Shown here: one piece after another, positions 35,920 to 43,732 of the stretch | Numbering within the stretch: position 1 is the first letter of the stretch | How the letters are laid out: every line of letters starts with the position of its first letter | Assembly: GCA_030603365.1 (NCBI GenBank) | Contig: JAUVXV010000002.1 | Span: forward strand, 402,757-466,756 | Source: Candidatus Heimdallarchaeota archaeon | Lineage (GTDB): Archaea; Asgardarchaeota; Heimdallarchaeia; Heimdallarchaeales; Heimdallarchaeaceae | Length of the DNA: 64,000 bases | Direction of reading: 5' to 3' | Notes under the pieces: model-generated | The model's input: the letters and a program-made list of their open reading frames with translations, nothing else | What the model was told of the DNA's origin: nothing | Databases searched by the model: none | Program-made: the position numbers and the translations under genes

Positions 35920-36903
35920 ATGTCCTTAAAAGAAATTCTCGATATGGATTTAAAGTATCTATTAGTAGGCGGGAAAGGTGGAGTCGGAAAGACCAGTGTT
36001 GCTTCTTCTTTAGCTATTGCATTAGCTGAACATGGAAAAAAAGTTCTCATAATTTCAACTGATCCCGCGCATAGTATTTCTGATTCTTTTGATATGGATT
36101 TTTCTAAAGGAGAAATTACAAGGGTTAAAGGAGTTGTAGGTGATTTATTTGCACTTGAAATTAATCCTTCTGCCGCAGGTGAAGAAATCTCACAAGCAAT
36201 AGGTCAACCAATGGGAGCAGACCAATTTTCACAATTTGCAGCTATTCCTGGTTTAGGTGAACTGCAACAAGGTCTGGGAGAAGATCTAAAATCAATCCCT
36301 CCCCCAGGAATGGATGAAGCTTTATCTTTTGCAAAAATACTTGAATATGCTGAAGATGATGTTTACGATACAATAGTCCTAGATACAGCTCCCACAGGTC
36401 ACACTCTAAGATTATTGAACATTCCCGAGTTTTTAGATTCGTTTCTTGGTCGTATATTAAAAATGAAAACTTTTCTCTCTAATGCTATGAGCATGATGAA
36501 ATCTCTTTTTGGAGGTGGCCAAGAGAAGGATAGAACTATAGAGACATTAGAAGCAATGAAAGAGAAAGTATTAGTTGCGAGAGACAAATTAATGGATGAA
36601 ACTAAAACTCAATTTGTTAAAGTCCTTATACCTACTATGATGAGTGTCTTTGAAACAGAAAGACTTGCTGAAGAACTAGATCAACATCTCATTCCTCACA
36701 AATATACTATTATCAATATGGTAAATCCAGAAAATAGTAATTGTCCATATTGTATGCATCGACATCAAGAACATCAAAAAAACATTGAATATATTCAATC
36801 TACGTTTCCATTGGATCAACTAACTACAATTGAAGCATTTGATAGAGAAATAAGAGGTCTAGATATGCTTAAAATTCTTAATTCAAAGCTATTAAAAGAG
36901 TGA
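35920..36903 (+). CDS. get3: GET3/ArsA-type ATPase for tail-anchored proteins
   Basis: A 327-residue single-domain member of the GET3/ArsA family. The deviant P-loop GGKGGVGKTS is at residues 17-26, switch I STDPAHS at 47-52, switch II LDTAPTGHTLRLL at 154-166. The hydrophobic client-binding helices are rich in Met and Leu (SFLGRILKMKTFLSNAMSMM, about 174-193). CPYC at 275-278 is the zinc-binding CxxC pair that makes the GET3 dimer and is absent from arsenite pumps. In eukaryotes GET3 delivers tail-anchored membrane proteins to the ER; archaeal homologues bind the same kind of client. The tatD gene follows after 4 bases. ArsA function is unlikely because only one ATPase domain and no ArsA cysteine triad are present. 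Confidence 0.9.
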   Translation: MSLKEILDMDLKYLLVGGKGGVGKTSVASSLAIALAEHGKKVLIISTDPAHSISDSFDMDFSKGEITRVKGVVGDLFALEINPSAAGEEISQAIGQPMGADQFSQFAAIPGLGELQQGLGEDLKSIPPPGMDEALSFAKILEYAEDDVYDTIVLDTAPTGHTLRLLNIPEFLDSFLGRILKMKTFLSNAMSMMKSLFGGGQEKDRTIETLEAMKEKVLVARDKLMDETKTQFVKVLIPTMMSVFETERLAEELDQHLIPHKYTIINMVNPENSNCPYCMHRHQEHQKNIEYIQSTFPLDQLTTIEAFDREIRGLDMLKILNSKLLKE

Positions 36904-36907
36904 TAGT

Positions 36908-37708
36908 ATGGGTATGCATTCTGATGCTGTGAAATTAATAGAAAAAGATTCTAAGAGTTCATATGCTGATGCTCATTGTCATCTTGTACCTGAATGGTAT
37001 ACTAAAGACGATATAAGTGAAATCACTGTTAAAGCTAAGGAGAATGGTGTAAAGATTATTATTAACAGTGCAATTGATCCCGCACATTACAAATTTGGTC
37101 TGGAGACTACAAAGCACGATAGTATCTTTTTATCAATAGGTGTGGAACCAACAAAAGTCTCTGATGAACGAATTCATGAATTCAAGGAATTTTTCAACTC
37201 AAACAAAGAAAAAATTGTCGCAATAGGAGAAATAGGATTAGATTTTCATTGGGTTAAGGAACCAGAAAAAAGAACCAAGCAAGAAACTCACTTCAACTCA
37301 TTGATCGATTTTGCTATAATTAATGAGAAACCTATTGTGGTTCATTCAAGAGGTGCAGAAACTAGAGCAATTGAAATATTAAAACAAAAGGGAGTAGAAG
37401 ATGTTCTAATGCACTGTTTTGAGGGAACAGAAGAACAAGCGAGAGAAATTTCAACACTTTCTTGGTATGTTACTGTTCCTACTAGCACAATCTATAGAAA
37501 GAACTTTCAGAAGATTCTAAAGTCAGTTTCAATTGATAGTCTAATGCTTGAAACTGATAGTCCGTTTCATTCTTTAGAAAAAGGTCAACAGAACACCCCA
37601 TCAAGTATTCCAACTTTATGCAGACATGCAGCTAGAATTTTAGAAATTGATGAACAAGATCTTGCAGAAATAACATTCAATAATACCAAGACTTTCTATA
37701 GAATCTAA
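36908..37708 (+). CDS. tatD: TatD family metal-dependent hydrolase/DNase
   Basis: The 266-residue TIM-barrel hydrolase has the TatD metal signatures in order: YADAHCHLVPEW near residue 20, IGEIGLDFHW, VVHSRGAET, VLMHCFEGTE and LMLETDSPFHS. TatD proteins are 3'-5' DNases or related nucleic-acid hydrolases with two or three metals. It begins 4 bases after get3, so they are co-transcribed, but no functional link is known. It converges on the third DegV gene with an 8-base gap. Confidence 0.9.
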   Translation: MGMHSDAVKLIEKDSKSSYADAHCHLVPEWYTKDDISEITVKAKENGVKIIINSAIDPAHYKFGLETTKHDSIFLSIGVEPTKVSDERIHEFKEFFNSNKEKIVAIGEIGLDFHWVKEPEKRTKQETHFNSLIDFAIINEKPIVVHSRGAETRAIEILKQKGVEDVLMHCFEGTEEQAREISTLSWYVTVPTSTIYRKNFQKILKSVSIDSLMLETDSPFHSLEKGQQNTPSSIPTLCRHAARILEIDEQDLAEITFNNTKTFYRI

Positions 37709-37715
37709 GATTTAT

Positions 37716-38552
37716 CTAAATAAATGCTACACTAGCATATTCCTTTCCAAGCACATAATAGGAAATGATAGATTGCTTAGTTTCAGTTTTTGGAACTTTT
37801 CTGAATCGTCTGATAATATCTTTAGTATTTTTAGTATACTTAGAACTTGATGAGTAAAAAATACTCTCTACTTCCTTTGTTTTACTAACGATGTTAATCC
37901 TATGGTTTGCTTCTTTGAATAGATTGTGAGCTTTTCTATCTTGAGAAATATTGGTCCATTGAGTATGAAAATAATGGTATAGATTATGGTTTGTAAAAGA
38001 AAATGGAAATGTTTTCTGAGTGTTTACTTTCCCTTTTCCTTCTTTTACTAAATTGTCATTCTCTGTTATTGTATAGGCACTAATGCGCTTATTCAATTCA
38101 ATTGCTTTCTTCCTAATTTCGTTAATGTTTTTTGCGTCAGGAATGAACTTTACTAACTCTGCTGTGAAGAGTCCAGATGCAGGACCAATGGTTGGTGAAT
38201 CAACTAAATCAATCGTAATACCAGAAACCATTTTCTTTGCTAAAAGTGCATGTTCATAAACCGAAGGAGTGAAGAGTGAAGAGTGTATACTGATCAAGGA
38301 GTCATATTCTTCAGCAAGGAAAGTGTAGAGTTCTACAAATTCTTTTATGTTTGGAGCGAAAATATTTGCTTTTTTATCTTGATTTACAATCGACATTAAT
38401 CTTCCTGTGTTCAAGCTGTGAGTATGCTCTCTTTCAGAATAAATCTGTCCTTTAGAATCTTCTATTGAATAACCTACTGGGAAAATTTGCTCTTCTTTGT
38501 ATAGTTCCAATGGTATCTCTCTGGAGCTATCTATTACAATTGCTTGTTTCAT
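37716..38552 (-). CDS. Divergent DegV-like protein (copy 3)
   Basis: The 278-residue protein keeps the DegV outline in changed form: VIDSSREIPLELYKEEQIFPV at the N-terminus and the core SIHSSLFTPSVYEHALLAKKMV followed by IDLVDSPTIGPASG. The C-terminal third is basic, with unusual spacing, and lacks the HTGPG ending of the other two copies. It may have lost or changed lipid binding. It is transcribed towards the zinc-ribbon and SUI1 genes' strand but separated from them by its own start region at 38552. Confidence 0.75.
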   Translation of the reverse strand: MKQAIVIDSSREIPLELYKEEQIFPVGYSIEDSKGQIYSEREHTHSLNTGRLMSIVNQDKKANIFAPNIKEFVELYTFLAEEYDSLISIHSSLFTPSVYEHALLAKKMVSGITIDLVDSPTIGPASGLFTAELVKFIPDAKNINEIRKKAIELNKRISAYTITENDNLVKEGKGKVNTQKTFPFSFTNHNLYHYFHTQWTNISQDRKAHNLFKEANHRINIVSKTKEVESIFYSSSSKYTKNTKDIIRRFRKVPKTETKQSIISYYVLGKEYASVAFI

Positions 38553-38593
38553 AGTAACAGTCTATACTCACTTGGTGTTTTGATAAATCTTTC

Positions 38594-38854
38594 TTAATCA
38601 CTGATTTCGTTTTCAGATTCCTCTTGTTGCCTCTGTTTTACAAATTCTCTATAATCATCCAATGACACTTCTATTGCTATAGTTCCAGACCAACCACATT
38701 CTTCATTTTTACAAGAATGTTTGGCCATACCAAAAACAGCTGCTAAATAATTCGTTGGATAAAAACAAACTGGACAAACAGATACAACTTCCTTTATAGA
38801 ACGTTTTTTAATTGAAGGAATAGGGAAGTTTTTATCCGACTTGTTTTTAGGAAT
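38594..38854 (-). CDS. Small zinc-ribbon protein, no standard start codon
   Basis: An 86-residue frame on this strand reads cleanly as a zinc ribbon: VVSVCPVCFYPTNYL, then AKHSCKNEECGWSG, an acidic helix and a stop at 38594. It lacks ATG, GTG or TTG after the upstream in-frame TAA (38855-38857). The first codon after that stop is ATT, preceded 8 bases upstream by the ribosome-site-like AAGGTGA right after the SUI1 stop. An ATT start is therefore my best reading; a sequencing error in the leader is the alternative. It lies 15 bases downstream of the SUI1 gene in the same direction, so both are probably co-transcribed. The Cys pairs (CPVC and CKNEEC) should hold one zinc; function unknown. Confidence 0.65.
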   Translation of the reverse strand: MPKNKSDKNFPIPSIKKRSIKEVVSVCPVCFYPTNYLAAVFGMAKHSCKNEECGWSGTIAIEVSLDDYREFVKQRQQEESENEISD

Positions 38855-38869
38855 TTAGTTCACCTTGTT

Positions 38870-39187
38870 TTAGAATTGTACTTCAATATTATTTGATGGA
38901 AAACCAAAGTCTTCAAGAATTGATTTAATCTTAAATCTATGATCTCCTTGAAGTTCAATTCTACCCTCTTTTTGAGTTCCACCACAAGCAAGCTTAGATT
39001 TCAGTTTCTTTGCTAATCCACCGAGATCTACTTCATTAGGATCAATTCCAGTTACAAGAGTATACTTTTTACCGTACCTTCTTTTTTCCATGAAAACTCT
39101 AATAATCTGTTCTTCTTTCGCAATTTCCTCGCAGACGCATAGGTCTTGAGGAAGACCACATACCATACATAATTCGTCTTCTAGCAC
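38870..39187 (-). CDS. sui1: Translation initiation factor eIF1/SUI1
   Basis: The 105-residue protein is the archaeal form of eIF1. It has the N-terminal zinc-knuckle-like [20 protein letters not shown] and the SUI1 core with [29 protein letters not shown] and [12 protein letters not shown]. It checks start-codon choice on the small ribosomal subunit. The GTG at 39187 is likely: a TATAAATA box on this strand (about 39208-39215) predicts transcription at that base, giving a leaderless message. An internal ATG seven codons later (39166) is also possible. Confidence 0.93.
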   Translation of the reverse strand: MLEDELCMVCGLPQDLCVCEEIAKEEQIIRVFMEKRRYGKKYTLVTGIDPNEVDLGGLAKKLKSKLACGGTQKEGRIELQGDHRFKIKSILEDFGFPSNNIEVQF

Positions 39188-39288
39188 ATCAATAAGAAAC
39201 GTGAAAGGTTATTTATATTTTTTCATCTAAACTTTTAATTAAACTAACAAGGAAATTATTAAAATAGAAGAACAAAATCTTAGGTTTA

Positions 39289-40908
39289 ATGACTATTCTA
39301 ATCGTAGACGCTCTTGCAGCTAATGAAGGACGTAGAAAGTTCTCTCGAGATGCAATAGGAGTAGGTCCACGATTATTAGCAGGGATTTGTGAAAAAAATA
39401 ATAAAGATGCAAAAATCGTTAGAGTAGAGGATATTTTAGAGAACAATGACTTCTTCAACCAAACAGATTTTGAGGTTTTTTTAATAAGTGGAATGAGTGT
39501 TGACAAAATAGCTGTTAAAAGAGTAATCAAGCATATTTACAGATATTCATCAAAATCTAGGGTAATTTTAGGAGGTCCAATAGTTTCAGACATAGCTATT
39601 GTGAAAGAAATGGATGTTTTAGCAGGGGTTGTAGGTGAAGGAGAATCCGTTTTAGAAGATTTAATCAGAAGCGATTTTTCTTTTCAATCTTTTGAAGATA
39701 ATCATGCCAAGCAATATGAACTAAATAGATTACAAGACATTTGGTTGATTAAACAAAACACACTAAGTACAGCTTCCATTTTTGATAAATATCCTGCTTC
39801 TACAGATCGAATTACTGATTATCCAGATTTTTGGTTTTCGAAAGTTTATGTTGAAATCACAAGAGGTTGTTCCAATCATTTTAGAGGAGAAATTGTCAAA
39901 ACAGAAGGAGGTTGCAGTGATTGTGGAAACTGTGAAGATCCTGATTCAGTAGTTACAGGAGATTGTCCTGAAGACATTCCTCCAGGTTGTGGATTCTGCT
40001 CAGTACCTGCTACATTTGGTGCTCCAAGAAGTAAATCAAAGAATCTAATATTAAATGAAGTTGAGGAACTTTTCAAAAAAGGAGTTCGAAGAATAATCCT
40101 TTCTTCACCTGGATTTTTTGATTATTATAGAGGAAATAATGAAGTTTCAATCTTTTCTCCTACAATACCAGCTGCCAATTTAACAATTATATCCGAGTTG
40201 CTTGAGGAACTCGTAAGATTGAGAGATCAACAGGAAGAAATCTGTAGTATTTCTATTGAAAATGTTAAACCTTCTCTTGTTACAGAGTCTTTAGCTAAGA
40301 TGTTGGGAAAATATCTTCCAGGTACGGCCATAAGTATAGGATGCGAAACTTTTGATACCAAACACAGCTCAGCAATAGGAAGACCAGCTTCATCAAATCA
40401 AGCATTAGAAGCAGCTAAGTTGTTTAAGAATGAAGGTCTAGATACGCAAATATATTTGATTCACTCTTTACCAGGTGAAACAGTAAAGTCATTAGAGATT
40501 ACTAGAAAAGTGATTAAGGAAGATTTGAAAGATTTTGTTGAAAAAATTACTGTTTACAAGTATCTTCCATTACCTAATTCTCCATTTACAATTACTAACT
40601 CTAAACAACCTATAGTGAGACATTTCTTAAAAGAAAAACGAGAAGAATTAAAGAAGAATATTATTGAATTTAATAAGAATAAGAAGAGAGATTTAATTGG
40701 TAAAAAACTTGACTTAATAGTTGCTGAAGAAGATTCTCAACGTCAAAACAATTACTTTGCTTATCCAATATTTAGTGGTCCAGCTGTGAGTGTTTATTCA
40801 GAAGAGAATATTTTAAAGCAAACAGTTTCTGCTGAGATTACAGAGGTGTTATCTGATAGACTAGTAAAGGGAAAAATAGTTCGAATTTTCAAACAAAGAG
40901 GTAATTAA
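39289..40908 (+). CDS. Radical SAM protein with B12-binding-like N-domain and Cys-rich insertion
   Basis: The 539-residue protein begins with a Rossmann-like cobalamin-binding-type domain (about residues 1-130, ending GGPIVSDIA ... VVGEGESVLEDL). The radical SAM barrel follows. The cluster Cys motif is split: RGC at 194 and CGFC at 234-237 are separated by an insertion with four more Cys (209, 212, 215, 226). The C-terminal 80 residues look like a TRAM domain (IVAEEDSQ ... VSAEITEVLSDRLVKGKIV), as in methylthiotransferases. It resembles archaeal B12-binding/radical SAM proteins of the MJ0865 kind; its substrate is unknown. The ATG is about 27 bases after a TATTAAAATA box. Confidence 0.82.
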   Translation: MTILIVDALAANEGRRKFSRDAIGVGPRLLAGICEKNNKDAKIVRVEDILENNDFFNQTDFEVFLISGMSVDKIAVKRVIKHIYRYSSKSRVILGGPIVSDIAIVKEMDVLAGVVGEGESVLEDLIRSDFSFQSFEDNHAKQYELNRLQDIWLIKQNTLSTASIFDKYPASTDRITDYPDFWFSKVYVEITRGCSNHFRGEIVKTEGGCSDCGNCEDPDSVVTGDCPEDIPPGCGFCSVPATFGAPRSKSKNLILNEVEELFKKGVRRIILSSPGFFDYYRGNNEVSIFSPTIPAANLTIISELLEELVRLRDQQEEICSISIENVKPSLVTESLAKMLGKYLPGTAISIGCETFDTKHSSAIGRPASSNQALEAAKLFKNEGLDTQIYLIHSLPGETVKSLEITRKVIKEDLKDFVEKITVYKYLPLPNSPFTITNSKQPIVRHFLKEKREELKKNIIEFNKNKKRDLIGKKLDLIVAEEDSQRQNNYFAYPIFSGPAVSVYSEENILKQTVSAEITEVLSDRLVKGKIVRIFKQRGN

Positions 40909-40912
40909 GAAT

Positions 40913-41191
40913 CTACATACCACTCTTATAATCAATTCCTAACGCTAAGTACTTGACTAATTCAGGATCTTTGATTCTTAGAATTCTTCTTACCGTAAAC
41001 GGGAGAATTAATGCAAATACAATGCATGCTCCCCCAAACCAAGGATATATCCATATATTCCATTCAAGTAGGAAACCAATTAGGAAGATTATAAAACCCA
41101 AAATAATCAATAACAAGGAAACCCACCTGAATTGATTGTATATTCTTATTCTCCTTTGAAAGAATTCTTCAACATTAATTTCTTCTGGCAA
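40913..41191 (-). CDS. Small two-helix membrane protein
   Basis: A 92-residue protein with a charged N-terminus (EEINVEEFFQRRIRIYNQF), two membrane helices (WVSLLLIILGFIIFLIGFLL and YPWFGGACIVFALILPFTV) and a charged tail. I do not recognise it. It ends 4 bases after the stop of the convergent radical SAM gene. The Asn/Gln/Arg-rich front suggests a cytosolic N-terminus. Confidence 0.65.
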   Translation of the reverse strand: MPEEINVEEFFQRRIRIYNQFRWVSLLLIILGFIIFLIGFLLEWNIWIYPWFGGACIVFALILPFTVRRILRIKDPELVKYLALGIDYKSGM

Positions 41192-41269
41192 TTTTACACC
41201 TAGTATTGAAAATTATACAGCTTTATTAAGTTTAACTTTATCAAATAACAATTTAGATATTTCTCTGAA

Positions 41270-41686
41270 CTAACTTGATGAATATATACCAGTAAAACGA
41301 TTATAGTTTCCTGTCAGTTTACCATTATTCTGAAGGAATAGAAGCCAATTGTGAATTTCACCAGGAAGAAAAGGAATTATTTCTTCAATTCTCAATTTTC
41401 TTTGACCAATTACTAAATTCCCTAAAAGATTGTATAAACCTCTTTCATAAGTAGCTTCAGCAATTGAAACAGTAGTAATCTCTTGTAAGTGAATCTTTCC
41501 TGATACGCTCAGAATGCACCAGAGAAAGGATTTCGCAAGGTCTTCAATTATCCTTTTGAATTCATCATTTACATTAGGACTTCGATATCTTTCCATCACA
41601 AAAGGGATTAGAAACTCCTTAAGGCTTTGATATTTATTTTCTACCATAGTTATTATTTTCATTAATATCCTATTAATTTTTCTCAA
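41270..41686 (-). CDS. Uncharacterised small protein
   Basis: A 138-codon frame, or about 125 residues if it starts at the internal ATG near 41647 (VENKYQSLKEF). It is soluble, mixed helix and strand, with GLYNLLGNLVIGQRKLRIEEIIPFLPGEI in the middle and no motif I know. It is transcribed away from the phosphate-transport pair at 41773. Coding status rests on its clean frame and amino acid mix. Confidence 0.55.
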   Translation of the reverse strand: MRKINRILMKIITMVENKYQSLKEFLIPFVMERYRSPNVNDEFKRIIEDLAKSFLWCILSVSGKIHLQEITTVSIAEATYERGLYNLLGNLVIGQRKLRIEEIIPFLPGEIHNWLLFLQNNGKLTGNYNRFTGIYSSS

Positions 41687-41772
41687 AAAACCTCATTTCA
41701 TGCATTTGAAGACTAATCATTAAAAAATGGATAGATTAATATTACATTGTTTTGAAAATAGTAGTGATAGAA

Positions 41773-42423
41773 ATGTTCTCCAAAAGAAAGAAAAAAGCTA
41801 AAAGTTTAAAGGAGCTATTTATTGACTGTAGTAAATCTACAAAAGAAGCATTCCATTCTATGGAAAGTGCTGTTTTAGCATATGTTGATGAAGATTTCAT
41901 TTTAGCTCAAGAAGAAGCAAATAAAACCATCGCTCTTGAAAAAAAACAAGATCGAGTTAAAGAAAAAATCTTTGAAAGAATGTTTTCTAGAGAAACAATG
42001 GTTTTTTCTCGTTCAGACCGCATTCAGATTATTGAGAACATAGATAAAATCACTGATAAAATAGAAATTGTTGTCAGAAAATTACTTCTTTATCAACATT
42101 CAATCAAGAACCCTTTAAAAGAGATTTTAAAAGAGATGGCAACTCTGAACAGTGTAATAGGTGATGATGTTCATAACTTATTAACAAATGTTTTAGATGA
42201 TTTTGAATCTGCTAAAGATTTCATTACAAAAATTACAGATTTGAGAAGAGAAGTAAGAGAAAAGCAATGGCATTTGCAGAAATTAAATTATGAATATCAG
42301 CAAGATGATCATTTATCTTTCAGATATGTTGAATCTCTTGCAAAATATCTCATGGAAACAGCTGATAGAGCTGAAATATTTGCAGATAGAGTATTCGTTC
42401 TGATTTACAAATATACACTTTGA
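41773..42423 (+). CDS. PhoU-like DUF47 regulator of phosphate transport
   Basis: The 216-residue helical protein (from the ATG at 41773; a TTG at 41752 is in frame) matches the DUF47/PhoU-like family encoded with PiT transporters. It has the typical start MFSKRKKKAKSL and the acidic/helical pattern DEDFILAQEEANKTIALEKKQD. The characteristic Arg/Asp-rich helices follow (IVVRKLLLYQHSI, ETADRAEIFADRVFVLIYKY). It probably sits on the cytosolic face of the transporter encoded 25 bases downstream and adjusts phosphate uptake. A TTAATATT box near 41732 gives a short leader. Confidence 0.88.
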   Translation: MFSKRKKKAKSLKELFIDCSKSTKEAFHSMESAVLAYVDEDFILAQEEANKTIALEKKQDRVKEKIFERMFSRETMVFSRSDRIQIIENIDKITDKIEIVVRKLLLYQHSIKNPLKEILKEMATLNSVIGDDVHNLLTNVLDDFESAKDFITKITDLRREVREKQWHLQKLNYEYQQDDHLSFRYVESLAKYLMETADRAEIFADRVFVLIYKYTL

Positions 42424-42448
42424 TTGAAAAACGGAGTAGATTAACCAT

Positions 42449-43474
42449 ATGGATCCAATAGTCATAGTTTTATTAATTTTGATGTTAGCTCTTGCTTTTG
42501 GAATAGGAGCAAACGATGAAACTATGGCAACACTTGTTGGAAGTCGTTCCATAAAAACAAAATATGCAATCATCTTAGGATCGGTACTAGCATTTGTGGG
42601 AGTTATATTCTTATCAGAACAGGTCGGAAAAACGATTGGTGAAAACCTTTTAGGAGAAAATGTGGAATATAACAATTTCATGCTTTTTGCAATTATAGTC
42701 AGTACAACAATATGGTTAATTGTAGCTTCACAAACAGGAGCTCCTATCTCAACAACACATTCTGTTGTTGGTTCAGTTTTTGGGGTTGCAATAGTCTGGA
42801 GTTTCCAGCAAGGGGGTTCATTTCTGGAATCTCTAAATTGGGGAAAATTAGGAGAAGTAGCTATCGGATGGGTTTTATCTCCTCTTTTAGGTTTGATTGG
42901 AGCATTTCTATTAAAAATTCTGGTTAACAAAATTATATCCAAAGTTCAACGGGGATTAGAAAGACTAGAAAAAATAGAAAAGGTTTCTTCTTTTCTTTTA
43001 ATTGGAATAATTAGTTGGACACAAGTTAGTAGAGGTGGGAATGATTCTGCTAATGCTTTGGGAATTCTATATGGATTGATAGAGAAAGGAGGGGAAGATG
43101 CAGAGATACTAAAACAGAATAAGATCTATTTACTAATTGGTACAGGAGTGATGCTATCTCTTGGACTTCTGATAATTGGAAGAAAAGTCATCAAAAATGT
43201 TGGAAATAACCTGTTGGATTTGAAACCTTCTGATGGTTTAAGCATTGAGCTTTCAACGAGTATAGTTTTGTTCGTTGCAACAATTTTAGGATTTCCAGTT
43301 TCAGGTACCCATGTACTTGTGTTTGCAATTATAGGTGCGGGTTTTGTTAAAGGTGAACGACCAGAAAAGAAATCTTTCAGAAAAATGATTATAAGTTGGC
43401 TAATAACTTTTCCAGTTGCTGCAACATTATCAGCAGTACTTTATGGTTCACTATATGCAATATTTATCATATAA
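42449..43474 (+). CDS. pit: PiT family inorganic phosphate transporter
   Basis: The 341-residue, roughly 10-helix transporter shows both halves of the PiT signature: GIGANDETMATLVGSRSI at the N-terminus and RGGNDSANALGILYGL in the second half, with SGTHVLVFAIIGAG and APISTTHSVVG as conserved helix repeats. It would bring in phosphate with Na+ or H+. It follows the PhoU-like gene by 25 bases with a plausible GGAG ribosome site and is surely co-transcribed with it. Confidence 0.93.
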   Translation: MDPIVIVLLILMLALAFGIGANDETMATLVGSRSIKTKYAIILGSVLAFVGVIFLSEQVGKTIGENLLGENVEYNNFMLFAIIVSTTIWLIVASQTGAPISTTHSVVGSVFGVAIVWSFQQGGSFLESLNWGKLGEVAIGWVLSPLLGLIGAFLLKILVNKIISKVQRGLERLEKIEKVSSFLLIGIISWTQVSRGGNDSANALGILYGLIEKGGEDAEILKQNKIYLLIGTGVMLSLGLLIIGRKVIKNVGNNLLDLKPSDGLSIELSTSIVLFVATILGFPVSGTHVLVFAIIGAGFVKGERPEKKSFRKMIISWLITFPVAATLSAVLYGSLYAIFII

Positions 43475-43500
43475 AATGAATTTTAGAGAAAGAGATTAAA

Positions 43501-43647
43501 TTATCGAGCTTTTACAGGTTTTGCTATCAATGATCTTTGTTTTATAAGAATTCTATTAGAGCATTTTGGACATTTAACTCCTGGTAATAATCGCAATTCA
43601 CTAGGTGTTATTTCATTCTTACATCTTTGGCAAACGTATTTTGTCAT
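43501..43647 (-). CDS. rpoP: DNA-directed RNA polymerase subunit P (Rpo12/RPB12)
   Basis: A 48-residue protein that is archaeal RNA polymerase subunit P: MTKYVCQRCKNEITPSELRL followed by LPGVKCPKCSNRILIKQRS and a basic end AKPVKAR. Two CxxC pairs bind one zinc. It joins the polymerase core near subunits D, L and N and corresponds to eukaryotic RPB12. The gene is easily missed because of its length. It lies 85 bases downstream of glyS on the same strand, with a possible own promoter between. Confidence 0.95.
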   Translation of the reverse strand: MTKYVCQRCKNEITPSELRLLPGVKCPKCSNRILIKQRSLIAKPVKAR

Positions 43648-43732
43648 CGTTTTTCACTTTATCCGTTCATTCTTAATCTTTTCTGTTGATGATTGATAGT
43701 AATTGCAGATTTGAGAATAATTTAGCTTTAAA

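Noticed and set aside
35920..36903. Arsenite pump ATPase (ArsA)
   Set aside because: Only one ATPase domain, a GET3-type CxxC and hydrophobic helices, and no arsenic resistance genes nearby.
42313..42942. 209-codon frame opposite the phosphate transporter
   Set aside because: It is a shadow of the PhoU-like/PiT genes: their coding is clear, and this frame has Pro/Thr-rich, motif-free content.
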